Part shown: positions 34,573-48,582 of the stretch, piece after piece
Position numbering within the stretch: position 1 is the stretch's first letter
Layout of the letters: every line of letters starts with the position of its first letter
NCBI RefSeq assembly: GCF_900157365.1
Contig: NZ_FUEZ01000004.1
Coordinates: 496,001-560,000 of the forward strand
Direction of reading: 5' to 3'
From: Mycobacterium numidiamassiliense
GTDB lineage: Bacteria > Actinomycetota > Actinomycetes > Mycobacteriales > Mycobacteriaceae
Length of the DNA: 64,000 nucleotides
Translations under genes and position numbers: made by a program
The notes under the pieces: generated by a model
What the model was told of the DNA's origin: nothing
What the model saw: only the letters and a program-made list of their open reading frames with translations
Database searches by the model: none

Positions 34573-35163
34573 GTGAGCCAGCTTTCCTTCTTCACAGCGG
34601 AGTCGGTGCCGCCCGCGGTCGCCGATCTTTGTGGGGTGCTGGCGGCCTCCGGCCAGATCGTGACGGTCGGCGCGGCCGATGTGCTGGGTGCGCGGCTCTC
34701 GGTTGTGGTGGATCGGCTCTGGCGCGCCTCGGCGCTGGCCGAAATGGTCCGGGAAGCGGGGATGGTGCCCGAGATCGGCACCACCGAGGAGGGCACACCC
34801 CTGGTGCGGACGGCTGTCGACCGCTCGTTGACGACGATCGCGGTGGAATGGACGCGCGGCGCGGTCAAGACGGTGCCGCCGCGCTGGCTGCCCGGCCCCC
34901 GCGAGCTGCGGGCGTGGACCCTGGCGGCCGGCGTCCCCGAGGGCGACCACTACTTACTGGGTCTGGATCCCCACGCGCCGGACACCCATTCGCCGCTGGC
35001 GTCGGCCCTGATGCGGGTCGGGATTGCGCCCACCCTGATCGGAACCCGCGGCGGTCGGCCCGCGCTTCGGATCACCGGCCGTCGGCGGCTATCGCGGCTG
35101 GTAGAGAACGTAGGGGAACCGCCCGACGACGCCGAGGCGTTGTCGCAGTGGCCCCGGGTCTAG
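34573..35163 (+). CDS. Conserved mycobacterial protein (Rv3647c-like)
   Basis: 196 residues, function unknown. It begins MSQLSFFTAESVPPAVADL and contains EWTRGAVKTVPPRWLPGPRE and LDPHAPDTHSPLASALMRVG, with a basic TGRRRLSRLVE near the end. It has no signal peptide, membrane helix or catalytic motif I recognise. GTGs at 34570 and 34573 compete; the -10 spacing favours 34573. It lies between cspA and topA in M. tuberculosis too, from memory. Confidence 0.8.
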   Translation: MSQLSFFTAESVPPAVADLCGVLAASGQIVTVGAADVLGARLSVVVDRLWRASALAEMVREAGMVPEIGTTEEGTPLVRTAVDRSLTTIAVEWTRGAVKTVPPRWLPGPRELRAWTLAAGVPEGDHYLLGLDPHAPDTHSPLASALMRVGIAPTLIGTRGGRPALRITGRRRLSRLVENVGEPPDDAEALSQWPRV

Positions 35164-35342
35164 GCCCCCGAGCCCTCGAGCTTCTGAACGCCGATCCGGG
35201 TCGTTGCGTCGAAGTTACGTGCGGGACGAACACCTGCGATTTCAGTGAGTCGGTTTGCGTATGTCTGCCCATGGGTGCGAAATTGTCAGGTGCCCGAAGG
35301 GAAGGAACGCCGGCGTATCTGAATTTCACCGGAATTTCGGAC

Positions 35343-35373
35343 GACCGCCTGTCATTCTTCCTGCAGGGCGGTC
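35343..35373 (+). other. Hairpin in the topA leader
   Basis: GACCGCC and GGCGGTC form a 7-bp stem with 3 further pairs after a bulge, 40 bp before the topA start. It could act on topA translation or supercoiling response. The 35164-35412 gap otherwise has no gene. Confidence 0.35.
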
Positions 35374-35412
35374 TCGTGGGGGACCGGGAGAAGAGATGGA
35401 GCGTAAGCGCAG

Positions 35413-38214
<2,802 letters not shown>

Positions 38215-38221
38215 TGCCGGT

Positions 38222-39850
38222 CTAGTAGCCGGGGCCGATGGCCTCTGAGGACGGTTCCTTCGCGGCGGCCCTGGTGATCCGTCCGTCCCCGCTGGGCGCC
38301 AGCTTTACCGGGCGGGCCAGCTGTGTGGGTGCGGAGCGACCGCGCAGCTCGACGATCTCGCCGACGTCCCAGCACAGGGCCTCGGCATCCAGCGCGCCGC
38401 TGACCGCGATCGCCGACGCGAGCACGTGCCCGGACTCGAGTTTGGCCAGCTCGGTGAGCCGCGCCGCCTCGTTGACCGGGTCGCCGATCACGGTGTACTC
38501 GAAGCGGGCCTGCGCGCCGATGTGGCCGGCGATGGCCCGCCCGGATGACACCCCGATGCCGAATTCCGCCGAACCGATCACCGGGAGGAGCGCGTCGTGC
38601 AGCTCACGGGCCGCGGTTAGCGCACCGCCGGGCGCATCCGGGTGTTCGATGGGCGCGCCGAAGATCGCCAGCGCCGCGTCGCCCTGGAACTTGTTGACGA
38701 AGCCGCCGTGCTTGGCGACGGTATCGACGACGACCCGGAAGAACTCGTTGAGCAGGTGCACCACCTCGGCGGGCGGGCGGCTGGCGGCAAGTTGAGTGGA
38801 GCCGACCAGATCCACGAACAGCACCGCGACGTCGCGCTCCTGGCCACCCAACTCGGTGCCGCGCTCCAGCGCCCGGCGGGCCACGTCCTCGCCGACGTAC
38901 CGACCGAACAGGTCGCGCAGCCGCTGCCGCTCGGACAGGTCGCGCACCATGTCGTTGAAGCCGGCCTGCAGCAGACCGAGCTCGCTGGCGTCGTAGATCT
39001 GCATGTGCGCGTTGAAGTTACCGCGCTGCACCTCGCTGAGCGCCCAGCGCAGCTGACGCAGCGGGTCGGCGATCGACATGGCCACCAGCAGCGTGCTGAC
39101 GAAGCCGATGGCAAGCGCCGCCAGGGCCAGCAACAGGATGGGGGTGAACAACCGCTCCGGGGGGGCATGCAGCAGGGAGGCCTTGTCGGCCACCACGGCC
39201 AGCACGATCGCCAGGACCGGCACGGCGGTGGACAGCGTCCAGGTCAGGAGTTGGCGCAGGATGACGCCGGGGGCCTTGACGTTCTCGGGTACACCGCTGC
39301 GCAGCGCGGCGACCGCCACCGGGCGTAGCACCCGCTCCGATTGCAGGTAGCCGATGATCGCGGTCGCGGCGGCACCCAGCGCGGTGGCGACTGTCACGAC
39401 CGGCGCCGCGTACTTGGCGACCGACCAGCTGGCGATGACGAACACCACGCCGCCGATGCACCACTGCACCACGCTGGTCAGCGTTCGGTAGAAGGGCATG
39501 CGCAACGCCCGGCTGCGCGCCACCTCCGTGGCGGCCGGATCCGCCTCGCCGAGCAAGTTGTCGCGGCGCTGCCAGCGGAAAACCGGCACCAGCAGTTGTA
39601 GGTTCAGCACCCAGCCGGCAACGACCAAGACGACAAGCGACAGACCGAAGATCGTCAAGTTGAGGGTCGGCAGGTCTTGGAGTTGAATACGGTCCTGGGG
39701 CGGCAGGCCGTAGCGCAGGAATCCGAGCACGAACAGGGCGCCGATGATGTCGGCCTGCAGCATGCTCAGCGAGAACAACGGCCACGGGGTACGCAAGACC
39801 CACCGGACGAATCCGTTAATTCGCCCGGGCAGTGCTGCCCCGGTAGTCAC
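38222..39850 (-). CDS. Membrane class III adenylate cyclase with HAMP domain (Rv3645-like)
   Basis: 542 residues making cAMP. About six membrane helices fill the N-terminal half. A HAMP linker (SIADPLRQLRWALSEVQRG) and a class III cyclase domain follow, with metal aspartate in VLFVDLVGST, the second acidic motif NKFQGDAALAIFGAP and FEYTVIGDPVNEAARL. In M. tuberculosis this is the main cyclase and is linked to fatty-acid sensing. I chose the GTG at 39850, with TACGGT 6 nt before it, over frames to 39991. The product could act on Crp at 7640. Confidence 0.93.
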   Translation of the reverse strand: MTTGAALPGRINGFVRWVLRTPWPLFSLSMLQADIIGALFVLGFLRYGLPPQDRIQLQDLPTLNLTIFGLSLVVLVVAGWVLNLQLLVPVFRWQRRDNLLGEADPAATEVARSRALRMPFYRTLTSVVQWCIGGVVFVIASWSVAKYAAPVVTVATALGAAATAIIGYLQSERVLRPVAVAALRSGVPENVKAPGVILRQLLTWTLSTAVPVLAIVLAVVADKASLLHAPPERLFTPILLLALAALAIGFVSTLLVAMSIADPLRQLRWALSEVQRGNFNAHMQIYDASELGLLQAGFNDMVRDLSERQRLRDLFGRYVGEDVARRALERGTELGGQERDVAVLFVDLVGSTQLAASRPPAEVVHLLNEFFRVVVDTVAKHGGFVNKFQGDAALAIFGAPIEHPDAPGGALTAARELHDALLPVIGSAEFGIGVSSGRAIAGHIGAQARFEYTVIGDPVNEAARLTELAKLESGHVLASAIAVSGALDAEALCWDVGEIVELRGRSAPTQLARPVKLAPSGDGRITRAAAKEPSSEAIGPGY

Positions 39851-39856
39851 CTGCCC

Positions 39857-39862
39857 ACCGTA
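39857..39862 (-). promoter_or_regulatory. -10 element of the adenylate cyclase gene, leaderless type
   Basis: TACGGT on the minus strand lies 6 nt before the GTG at 39850. Inferred from spacing. Confidence 0.42.
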
Positions 39863-39991
39863 TCGGTCGGGGGGGACTTGTTGGAAACCTCTAATCGCCT
39901 CGGCAAGTCGCCGGCACCTGGCAAAACACCGGAATACATCACGGAAGTGTCGCGATTGGGTGGCCGTCCGGTGGACGTCGGCCGGTGTCAC

Positions 39992-39997
39992 TACTGT
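39992..39997 (+). promoter_or_regulatory. -10 element of the delta-prime gene, leaderless type
   Basis: TACTGT lies 8 nt before the ATG at 40006. Inferred from spacing. Confidence 0.4.
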
Positions 39998-40005
39998 TGC
40001 CGTTG

Positions 40006-41214
40006 ATGTCCGGAGTGTTTACGCGGCTGGTAGGCCAGCAAGCGGTCGAGGCCGAGCTGCTCAGCGCCGCGAGGGCTGCCCGCCGTGATCCTGTTCACAG
40101 CGCGGCGGATCACGGGACTATGACACATGCGTGGCTGATCACCGGCCCGCCCGGGTCGGGGCGCTCGGTGGCCGCGTTGTGCTTTGCGGCCGCGCTGCAA
40201 TGCACGTCAGATGGGCAACCCGGGTGCGGGGAATGCCGTGCCTGCACGACGACGATGGCCGGTACCCACGGCGACGTCCGCCGGGTGATTCCCGAGGGTC
40301 TGTCCATCGGCGTCGGCGAGATGCGCGGGATCGTGCAGATCGCCTCGCGCCGCCCGACCACCGGGCACTGGCAGGTCGTGGTGATCGAAGACGCCGACCG
40401 GCTGACCGAAGGCGCCGCGAACGCCCTGCTGAAGGTGGTCGAGGAGCCGCCGCCGTCGACGGTGTTCCTGCTGTGTGCGCCGTCGGTGGACCCCGAGGAC
40501 ATTGCCGTCACGCTGCGGTCAAGGTGCCGCCACGTCGCGCTGGTGACCCCGTCGACCGAGGCGATCGCGCACGTGCTGGTCGACAGCGACGGTCTGGCCG
40601 CCGACACCGCGGAGTGGGCGGCGTCGGTCAGCGGTGGTCATGTCGGGCGGGCCCGGCGGCTGGCCACCGATCCGGAGGCCCGGCAGCACCGGGAGCGGGC
40701 GCTGGGGTTGGTGCGCGACGCCGCCACCCCGGCGCGGGCCTACGCCGCCGCCGAGGAGTTGGTGGCCGCGGCCGAGACCGAGGCGGTGGTGTTGACGGCC
40801 GATCGCGCCGAGGCCGAGACCGAAGAGCTCCGGACTGCTCTGGGCGCCGGCGGGACGGGGAAGGGCGCCGCGGGGGCCATGCGCGGTGCCGCGGGCGCCA
40901 TCAAGGACCTCGAGCGACGGCAGAAGTCGCGGCAGACGCGGGCGTCGCGCGACGCGCTGGACCGGGCGCTGATCGACCTGGCGACCTATTTCCGCGATGC
41001 CCTGATGGTGTCGTCCAGCGCGGGGGCGGTGCGGGCCAACCACCCCGACATGGCCGAGCGGGTGGCGGCGCTGGCCGGCCACGCCACCCCGGAACGGCTG
41101 TTGCGCTGCATCGAGGCGGTGCTCGGCTGCCGCGAGGCGCTGGCCGTCAACGTCAAACCCAAGTTCGCCGTCGATGCGATGGTGGCCACGATCGGCCAGG
41201 AACTGCGGGATTGA
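40006..41214 (+). CDS. holB: DNA polymerase III delta-prime subunit (clamp loader)
   Basis: Clamp-loader AAA+ subunit of 402 residues. The Walker A position reads GPPGSGRS (47-54), with Arg for the catalytic Lys, the normal state for the non-hydrolysing delta-prime subunit. Zinc cysteines C66, C74, C77 and C80 are in place, and the SRC motif is in TLRSRCRHV. An Ala/Glu-rich helical insert lies at about 245-320. M. tuberculosis Rv3644c is the same, from memory. The ATG at 40006 fits that protein's start. It is followed 55 bp later by tRNA-Thr. Confidence 0.93.
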   Translation: MSGVFTRLVGQQAVEAELLSAARAARRDPVHSAADHGTMTHAWLITGPPGSGRSVAALCFAAALQCTSDGQPGCGECRACTTTMAGTHGDVRRVIPEGLSIGVGEMRGIVQIASRRPTTGHWQVVVIEDADRLTEGAANALLKVVEEPPPSTVFLLCAPSVDPEDIAVTLRSRCRHVALVTPSTEAIAHVLVDSDGLAADTAEWAASVSGGHVGRARRLATDPEARQHRERALGLVRDAATPARAYAAAEELVAAAETEAVVLTADRAEAETEELRTALGAGGTGKGAAGAMRGAAGAIKDLERRQKSRQTRASRDALDRALIDLATYFRDALMVSSSAGAVRANHPDMAERVAALAGHATPERLLRCIEAVLGCREALAVNVKPKFAVDAMVATIGQELRD

Positions 41215-41216
41215 AG

Positions 41217-41246
41217 TTGGGTGGGCACGGCCGCCTGCCGTAGACT
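41217..41246 (+). promoter_or_regulatory. tRNA-Thr promoter
   Basis: -35 TTGGGT (41217-41222), 18-bp spacer, -10 TAGACT (41241-41246). The start would be near 41253, about 17 nt before the mature tRNA. Confidence 0.55.
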
Positions 41247-41269
41247 CGTGCCGCCCGGCGTCCGGGTGT

Positions 41270-41342
41270 GCCGCCTTAGCTCAGTCGGTAGAGCGATTCA
41301 CTCGTAATGAATAGGTCGGGGGTTCGATTCCCCCAGGCGGCT
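41270..41342 (+). tRNA. tRNA-Thr (anticodon CGT)
   Basis: 73 nt with a full cloverleaf: acceptor GCCGCCT/AGGCGGC, D stem GCTC/GAGC, anticodon stem ATTCA/TGAAT with loop CTCGTAA, T arm with GGTTCGATTCC, discriminator T. CCA is not fully encoded. Anticodon CGT reads ACG. Confidence 0.97.
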
Positions 41343-41382
41343 CCAACGGTTTCCCATCCCATGTTCCGGGTAGGTGAACCCC

Positions 41383-41484
41383 ATGACGACCGCCGAACAG
41401 CCACCGCCGGAAGGCGATGAACAGCCCCCACAAAAGACCGAGGGCGACGACGAACAACCCGAGGACGAAGACTCGGACGGCTAG
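41383..41484 (+). CDS. Putative 33-residue acidic Pro/Gln-rich peptide
   Basis: A small frame beginning MTTAEQPPPEGDEQPPQK and ending DEDSDG, with 13 acidic residues and no hydrophobic core. It lies 41 bp after the tRNA and could be read from the same transcript. GGTAGGTG about 6 nt upstream is a weak ribosome site. The composition is unlike random frames of this GC-rich genome, which give Arg and Ala. I know no homologue. Confidence 0.4.
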   Translation: MTTAEQPPPEGDEQPPQKTEGDDEQPEDEDSDG

Positions 41485-41499
41485 ACCGGTGCCCCGCGA

Positions 41500-42264
41500 T
41501 CAGCCGTTCCACGGTGATTCGCCGGCATCCCAACTGCGCTGAATCTCGGGGTAGAGGCTGTCCTGGTCGGTGGGGACCAGGCTCTTGACCCGGCGGGTCC
41601 TGTCGTCGGTCAACACCTCGGGGCGTCCCTGTTCGACCGCATCCAGTGCCTGGCTTGCGACCTCGCGCGGCGAGATCTTGGAACTGGTCACGGTGGCGGC
41701 CATGTCGGTGTCGATGAACCCGGCGTGCACTCCGACCACGAGGGTGCCCTGGCCGTGCAGCTCCACTCGAATCGCGTTGGTCAACGCCCACGCCGCCGAC
41801 TTCGAGGCGCAGTAGGAGCCGTGGAACGGCGACGCGTAGAAGCTCACCACGGACAGCATGTTGACCAGGGCGCCGCCGCCGTTCACGGCCAGCACCGAAG
41901 CGAATGCCCGCGCCATGGCCAGTGTGCCGAAATAGTTGATCTCCATCTCGCTGCGGGCGGCCGACATGTCCGGCGCGGCCAAAAACGGCTTCTGCAGCAG
42001 CACACCGGCGTTGTTGATCACCAGCGACACGTCGGCGCAGTCGTGCGCGGCCGCCGCAACCTCGGCGGGGTCGGTGATGTCCAGCCGGACCGGGACGATG
42101 CGGTCATCGGTCACGTCGACCGAACCTGTATCACGAGCGCCCGCATAGACTTTCGCGGCGCCATGGTCAAGAAGCCCCTGCGTAAAAGCCTGACCGAGTC
42201 CGCGGTTGGCTCCGGTCACCAAGGCGGTGACGCCGTCGATCGGTCGAGCCAGAAGGTCCGCCAT
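41500..42264 (-). CDS. Short-chain dehydrogenase/reductase
   Basis: Classical SDR of 254 residues. It has the cofactor motif TGANRGLG (17-24), NNAG at 84-87, and catalytic S138, Y151 and K155 (YCASK). The residue region after strand 2 (AGARDTG) suggests NADP(H), weakly. The substrate is unknown. It lies between the tRNA gene and the GT-C gene, where M. tuberculosis has other genes in my memory (Rv3636-Rv3643), so it is lineage-specific at this site. Confidence 0.88.
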   Translation of the reverse strand: MADLLARPIDGVTALVTGANRGLGQAFTQGLLDHGAAKVYAGARDTGSVDVTDDRIVPVRLDITDPAEVAAAAHDCADVSLVINNAGVLLQKPFLAAPDMSAARSEMEINYFGTLAMARAFASVLAVNGGGALVNMLSVVSFYASPFHGSYCASKSAAWALTNAIRVELHGQGTLVVGVHAGFIDTDMAATVTSSKISPREVASQALDAVEQGRPEVLTDDRTRRVKSLVPTDQDSLYPEIQRSWDAGESPWNG

Positions 42265-42320
42265 GGGTGTGTTCCTTCCTGTCGCATCTCAGTCGCATCT
42301 CAATAGTGACACCTTCGAAT

Positions 42321-45063
<2,743 letters not shown>

Positions 45064-45065
45064 CG

Positions 45066-45401
45066 CTACTCGGGCACCTGTGCGCCTTCCAGCGCGACGG
45101 CCCGGGCCAGGCGCGCGTAGCGCAACTCCAGGTCCTTGAACCGCATATACGTGCTCAGCGTGGTGAAACTGAACGCCATGATCAGCGCGTAGAGCATCAG
45201 GTCGGTGCCGCGTCGCACCCCGAACCAGTTCGCGACCACGGTGGTGTCGTCGGGCCGCAGTACGGCGTAGATACCGCCCAGCACAAATAGCACATAGCCG
45301 ACCTTGACCCACGCCTTCGACCGTGAGCTCCGGCGGGAACGCAGCAGATACACCAGCAGCGCGATGATCGATCCGATCAGCAGCACCTGGATCCAGTTCA
45401 T
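45066..45401 (-). CDS. DUF2304 membrane protein, PpgS partner (Rv3632-like)
   Basis: 111 residues with three hydrophobic helices (VLLIGSIIALLVYLL; VGYVLFVLGGIYAVL; LMLYALIMAFSFTTL) and a charged C-terminal coil. This is the DUF2304 pattern. In M. tuberculosis, Rv3632 supports the activity of Rv3631 (PpgS) in making polyprenyl-phosphate galactosamine. It follows ppgS by 13 bp on the same strand, so operon and role agree. Confidence 0.88.
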   Translation of the reverse strand: MNWIQVLLIGSIIALLVYLLRSRRSSRSKAWVKVGYVLFVLGGIYAVLRPDDTTVVANWFGVRRGTDLMLYALIMAFSFTTLSTYMRFKDLELRYARLARAVALEGAQVPE

Positions 45402-45414
45402 TTCTCGCTCTTTG

Positions 45415-46152
45415 TCATCTAGGAATCCTCCCTCGCAGGAACCCGTCGAAAATGATGTTGACGCCGTTGAGCAGGGGCTGGCCCTTGGACTTCGAGTAGT
45501 CCGTGTACAGCACCTCGACCGGCTCTTCGATTACGCGCCAATGGTTTTCGGCGATCAGCAGGACGAATTCGTTGGCGTGGCTCATCCCGTTCATGGTGAT
45601 GTCGAGCCCGTCGGCGACCTTCTTGTTGAACACCCGAAGGCCGTTGTTGGTGTCGGTCAGGCCGAGCTGGCGACCGTGCGGGCTCAGCCAGGCGGCGGTG
45701 CGCAGGACAACCCTCTTCAAAAACGGTGGCCCTTTTGCGGCCGGCGGCCGGCTCCCGTCGTGGCGGGCGAACCGGGTTCCGATGACGATGTCAGCGTCGC
45801 CGGCGCCCAGCCGCTCGACCATCGCGGCCACATCTTTGACGCGATGCTGCCCGTCGGCGTCGAAGGTGGCGAAGACCTGCGCCCCGGGCTGCCTACGGGC
45901 GTACTCGACCCCGGTCTGGATCGCCGCTCCCTGGCCCAGGTTGATCGGATGGCGCACCAGATGGGCCCCGGCCCGCAGGGCGATCTCCCCGGTGCCGTCG
46001 CGGCTGCCGTCGTCGACGCACACGACGTGGTCGAAGACCGAGCGCACATCGGCGACGACCTCACCGATGACCGCAGCTTCGTTGTAGGCGGGGATGATGA
46101 TCCAGACGCCGGAATATTGCGTTTCGATGCTCCCAAGGTTAGCCAGGATCAC
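45415..46152 (-). CDS. ppgS: Polyprenyl-phosphate GalNAc transferase PpgS
   Basis: GT2 glycosyltransferase of 245 residues. It has IIPAYNEAAVIGEVV near the N-terminus, CVDDGSRDGT, the DxD motif in FATFDADGQH, and later TDTNNGLRVFNK. It transfers GalNAc from UDP-GalNAc to polyprenyl phosphate on the cytoplasmic side. The sugar ends up as the galactosamine on mycobacterial arabinogalactan. It starts at GTG 46152, overlapping the upstream gene by 4 bases (GTGA). Neighbours DUF2304, GalE and GT-C fit. Confidence 0.88.
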   Translation of the reverse strand: MILANLGSIETQYSGVWIIIPAYNEAAVIGEVVADVRSVFDHVVCVDDGSRDGTGEIALRAGAHLVRHPINLGQGAAIQTGVEYARRQPGAQVFATFDADGQHRVKDVAAMVERLGAGDADIVIGTRFARHDGSRPPAAKGPPFLKRVVLRTAAWLSPHGRQLGLTDTNNGLRVFNKKVADGLDITMNGMSHANEFVLLIAENHWRVIEEPVEVLYTDYSKSKGQPLLNGVNIIFDGFLRGRIPR

Positions 46153-47417
46153 CCGGTTGAGCGTCCGACGCGCGTCAGGGCGACCAAGTGCACGCCGATT
46201 CCGACCAGCGGGCCGCACAGCAGGGCGACGATGGTGCGAGTCTCCAGCGCCCACGGCAGCAGCAGCAACAGTCCCGATGCGGCCGTCGCGCCGACCCAGC
46301 CCAGCGAGTAGGCGCGATGCAGCGCGGCCGCGACCGCAGCGGCGCCGGTGAGGGTCAGCATCGCGATCGCCACCGCGGCCGCAGTCAGCCAGGCCAGCAG
46401 CGCGCCCCGGGCGTCGTACTGCGCCCCGAACGCGACCCGCAGCAGCCAGGGCCCGACGACGCCGGCCAGCAGCACCCCGATCGCCCCGATGCCGGCGATG
46501 ATCGCCGCCGGTGTGATCAGGGCGCGCAGCCGGTCGGTGCGTTCGTCGACGAAATGAGCGATGAGGTTGCCTTGCATGGCGGTCAGCGGCACCAGCAGCG
46601 GCGCGCGGGTCAACGTCACGGCCAGGATGATCACGCCGCCCTGGGCGCCGAGTTCGCTGCTGGTCAGTTTCAGCAGCACCGGGAAGCCCATCACCAGGAT
46701 CGCGCTGGCGCCGGCCGCGGTGATCGAATGCGCGGTGCCGCGCAGGAAGGTCGACATGCCGCCCTGCGTCAGCAGGCGCGATGTCGCGCGTGCTGCCGGC
46801 GAGGCGAGCAGCACGATGAGCCAGGCGAGCGCTCCACCTACGGTTGCCCACAAGAATCCCGTCAGGCCCCACCCGATCACGAAGGTGGCCGCGGCGATCA
46901 TCACCCGGATGGACGCATCGGTCACCATCAGCGCCCCGTATTGGGTCCACTGGTTGGCTCCGGCCAGCATGCCGAGCAGCGTGGCGTGCAGGCAAAACCC
47001 GGCCAAGCCGACGGACAGCAGTGCCACCGACAGCCAGCGCTCCTCGACGAACACCCGCCCACTCCACAACGGCGAGCTGGCGGCGATCACGACGGCCGCG
47101 GCCACCCCGACCACGGCGGCGACCCGCAGCGGATGCGTGCGCGGTCGCCCGGAGTCGGGCGGGCTCGCCGGTCCGTTGCCGTTGAGCATCGACCGGATCT
47201 CTCGGGTGGTTTCCTGCAGCAGACCGTTGGCGGCGCCGGTGACCAGCCCGAATGCGCCCCAGAACACGCCGAAGATGGAAAAGCCGCTGGGAGCCAGGTC
47301 ACGCGCGGCCAGATAAACCACCGCGTATCCGCACAGTGCCGTCAGCGCGGTCGCGGCACCGACCCTGGCCACGCTGGCACGCGTGAGTGGGGACGACGTG
47401 CCGCCGACTTCGGTCAC
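46149..47417 (-). CDS. Polysaccharide-exporter-like membrane protein (Rv3630-like)
   Basis: 422 residues, about 12 hydrophobic helices, of the MOP/Wzx-like flippase type. Features are AARDLAPSGFSIFGVFWGAFG near the N-terminus and LLTQGGMSTFLRGTAHSITA mid-protein. A role in lipid-linked sugar movement fits the adjacent ppgS (4-bp overlap), but this is inference. I chose the GTG at 47417 because TAGTAT lies 7 nt before it; a TTG at 47447 would add 10 residues. Confidence 0.75.
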   Translation of the reverse strand: MTEVGGTSSPLTRASVARVGAATALTALCGYAVVYLAARDLAPSGFSIFGVFWGAFGLVTGAANGLLQETTREIRSMLNGNGPASPPDSGRPRTHPLRVAAVVGVAAAVVIAASSPLWSGRVFVEERWLSVALLSVGLAGFCLHATLLGMLAGANQWTQYGALMVTDASIRVMIAAATFVIGWGLTGFLWATVGGALAWLIVLLASPAARATSRLLTQGGMSTFLRGTAHSITAAGASAILVMGFPVLLKLTSSELGAQGGVIILAVTLTRAPLLVPLTAMQGNLIAHFVDERTDRLRALITPAAIIAGIGAIGVLLAGVVGPWLLRVAFGAQYDARGALLAWLTAAAVAIAMLTLTGAAAVAAALHRAYSLGWVGATAASGLLLLLPWALETRTIVALLCGPLVGIGVHLVALTRVGRSTG

Positions 47418-47424
47418 CGTGAAG

Positions 47425-47430
47425 ATACTA
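47425..47430 (-). promoter_or_regulatory. -10 element of the exporter-ppgS operon, leaderless type
   Basis: TAGTAT on the minus strand lies 7 nt before the GTG at 47417. Inferred from spacing. Confidence 0.45.
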
Positions 47431-47500
47431 AGTGCGCCGGCACGCAAGCCCCGCGATGTCGATCGGCTTCGCTATTGTGAGCGCCTGTCGGGAAGGAGCC

Positions 47501-48580
47501 ATGGCAGCGTTTCGCGTCTTCGGTGTCTCGCTACTGGTGACCGCCCTGGCCCTCGTCGCGGGATATGCACACGGCGGGCTCAACGCCCTCTTCCTGCTGG
47601 TGGCGTTGGCCGTGCTCGAGGTGTCCCTCTCGTTCGACAACGCCATCATCAACGCCGCGGTACTGCAGCGGCTGAGCCGGTTCTGGCGGCAGATGTTTCT
47701 GACCGTCGGGATCCTCATCGCGGTCTTCGGTATGCGGCTGGTGTTTCCGCTGTTGCTGGTCTGGGCGACCGCCGGCGTCGAGCCCGTTCGCGCTTTCGAG
47801 CTGGCGCTCAATCCGCCGCCGCACGGGGCACTGGAATTCCCCGACGGTTCACCCAGCTACGAGAAGCTGGTCGTCGCGGCGCACCCGCAGATTGCCGCCT
47901 TCGGCGGGATCTTCCTGTTGATGCTGTTTTTGGATTTCGTCGTCCAGGACCGAGAGATCAAGTGGCTCAAGTGGATTGAGATACCGTTTGCCCGCATTGG
48001 TCGGCTTGGTCAGGTGTCGGTGGCGGTGGCTGCCGTCGCGCTGGTGCTGGCCGGGACGATGTTGACGCACTCCACCGAGGAGCGCGCGACGGTGCTGACC
48101 GCCGGGCTGCTGGGGCTGGTGACCTATCTGGTTGTCAACGGGTTGAGCCGGGCGTTCCAGCCATTGGATGTCGAGGCGACGGGCGGGCCCGGCCTGGCTC
48201 TGGCGGCCGGCAAAGCGGGCCTGACGCTGTTCCTCTATCTCGAGGTCCTCGACGCCGCGTTCTCGTTCGACGGGGTCACCGGGGCCTTCGCGATCACCTC
48301 GGACCCGATCGTCATCGCGCTGGGTCTCGGGCTGGTGGGCTCGATGTTCGTCCGGTCGATCACCATCTACCTGGTGCAGCAGGATGCGCTGGACCGGTAC
48401 GTCTACCTGGAGCATGGCGCGCACTGGGCGATCGGCGCGCTGTCGGTGATCATGCTGCTCTCCATAGAGCCGCACTTCGAGATCCCCGAAGTGTTCACCG
48501 CGTCGGTGGGCGTGGTCTTCATCGGGGCGGCGTTGGCGTGGAGCGTGCTGCGCAACCGGCGAATTGCCAAGGGCGCCTGA
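47501..48580 (+). CDS. TerC/DUF475-like integral membrane protein (Rv3629c-like)
   Basis: 359 residues, about nine membrane helices. The TerC-family acidic motifs in membrane segments are SLSFDNAIINAAV (D46) and AAFSFDGVTGAFAI, with VQDREIKW between. Relatives in the TerC/Alx group export manganese or help metal insertion into secreted proteins; for DUF475 members the substrate is unproven. The ATG has GGAAGGAG 4-11 nt upstream. It is divergent from the exporter operon. Confidence 0.88.
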   Translation: MAAFRVFGVSLLVTALALVAGYAHGGLNALFLLVALAVLEVSLSFDNAIINAAVLQRLSRFWRQMFLTVGILIAVFGMRLVFPLLLVWATAGVEPVRAFELALNPPPHGALEFPDGSPSYEKLVVAAHPQIAAFGGIFLLMLFLDFVVQDREIKWLKWIEIPFARIGRLGQVSVAVAAVALVLAGTMLTHSTEERATVLTAGLLGLVTYLVVNGLSRAFQPLDVEATGGPGLALAAGKAGLTLFLYLEVLDAAFSFDGVTGAFAITSDPIVIALGLGLVGSMFVRSITIYLVQQDALDRYVYLEHGAHWAIGALSVIMLLSIEPHFEIPEVFTASVGVVFIGAALAWSVLRNRRIAKGA

Positions 48581-48582
48581 GG

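Noticed and set aside
40046..40070. Arg in place of Walker A Lys in the delta-prime subunit as damage
   Set aside because: Delta-prime clamp-loader subunits normally lack ATPase activity and the altered P-loop is expected.
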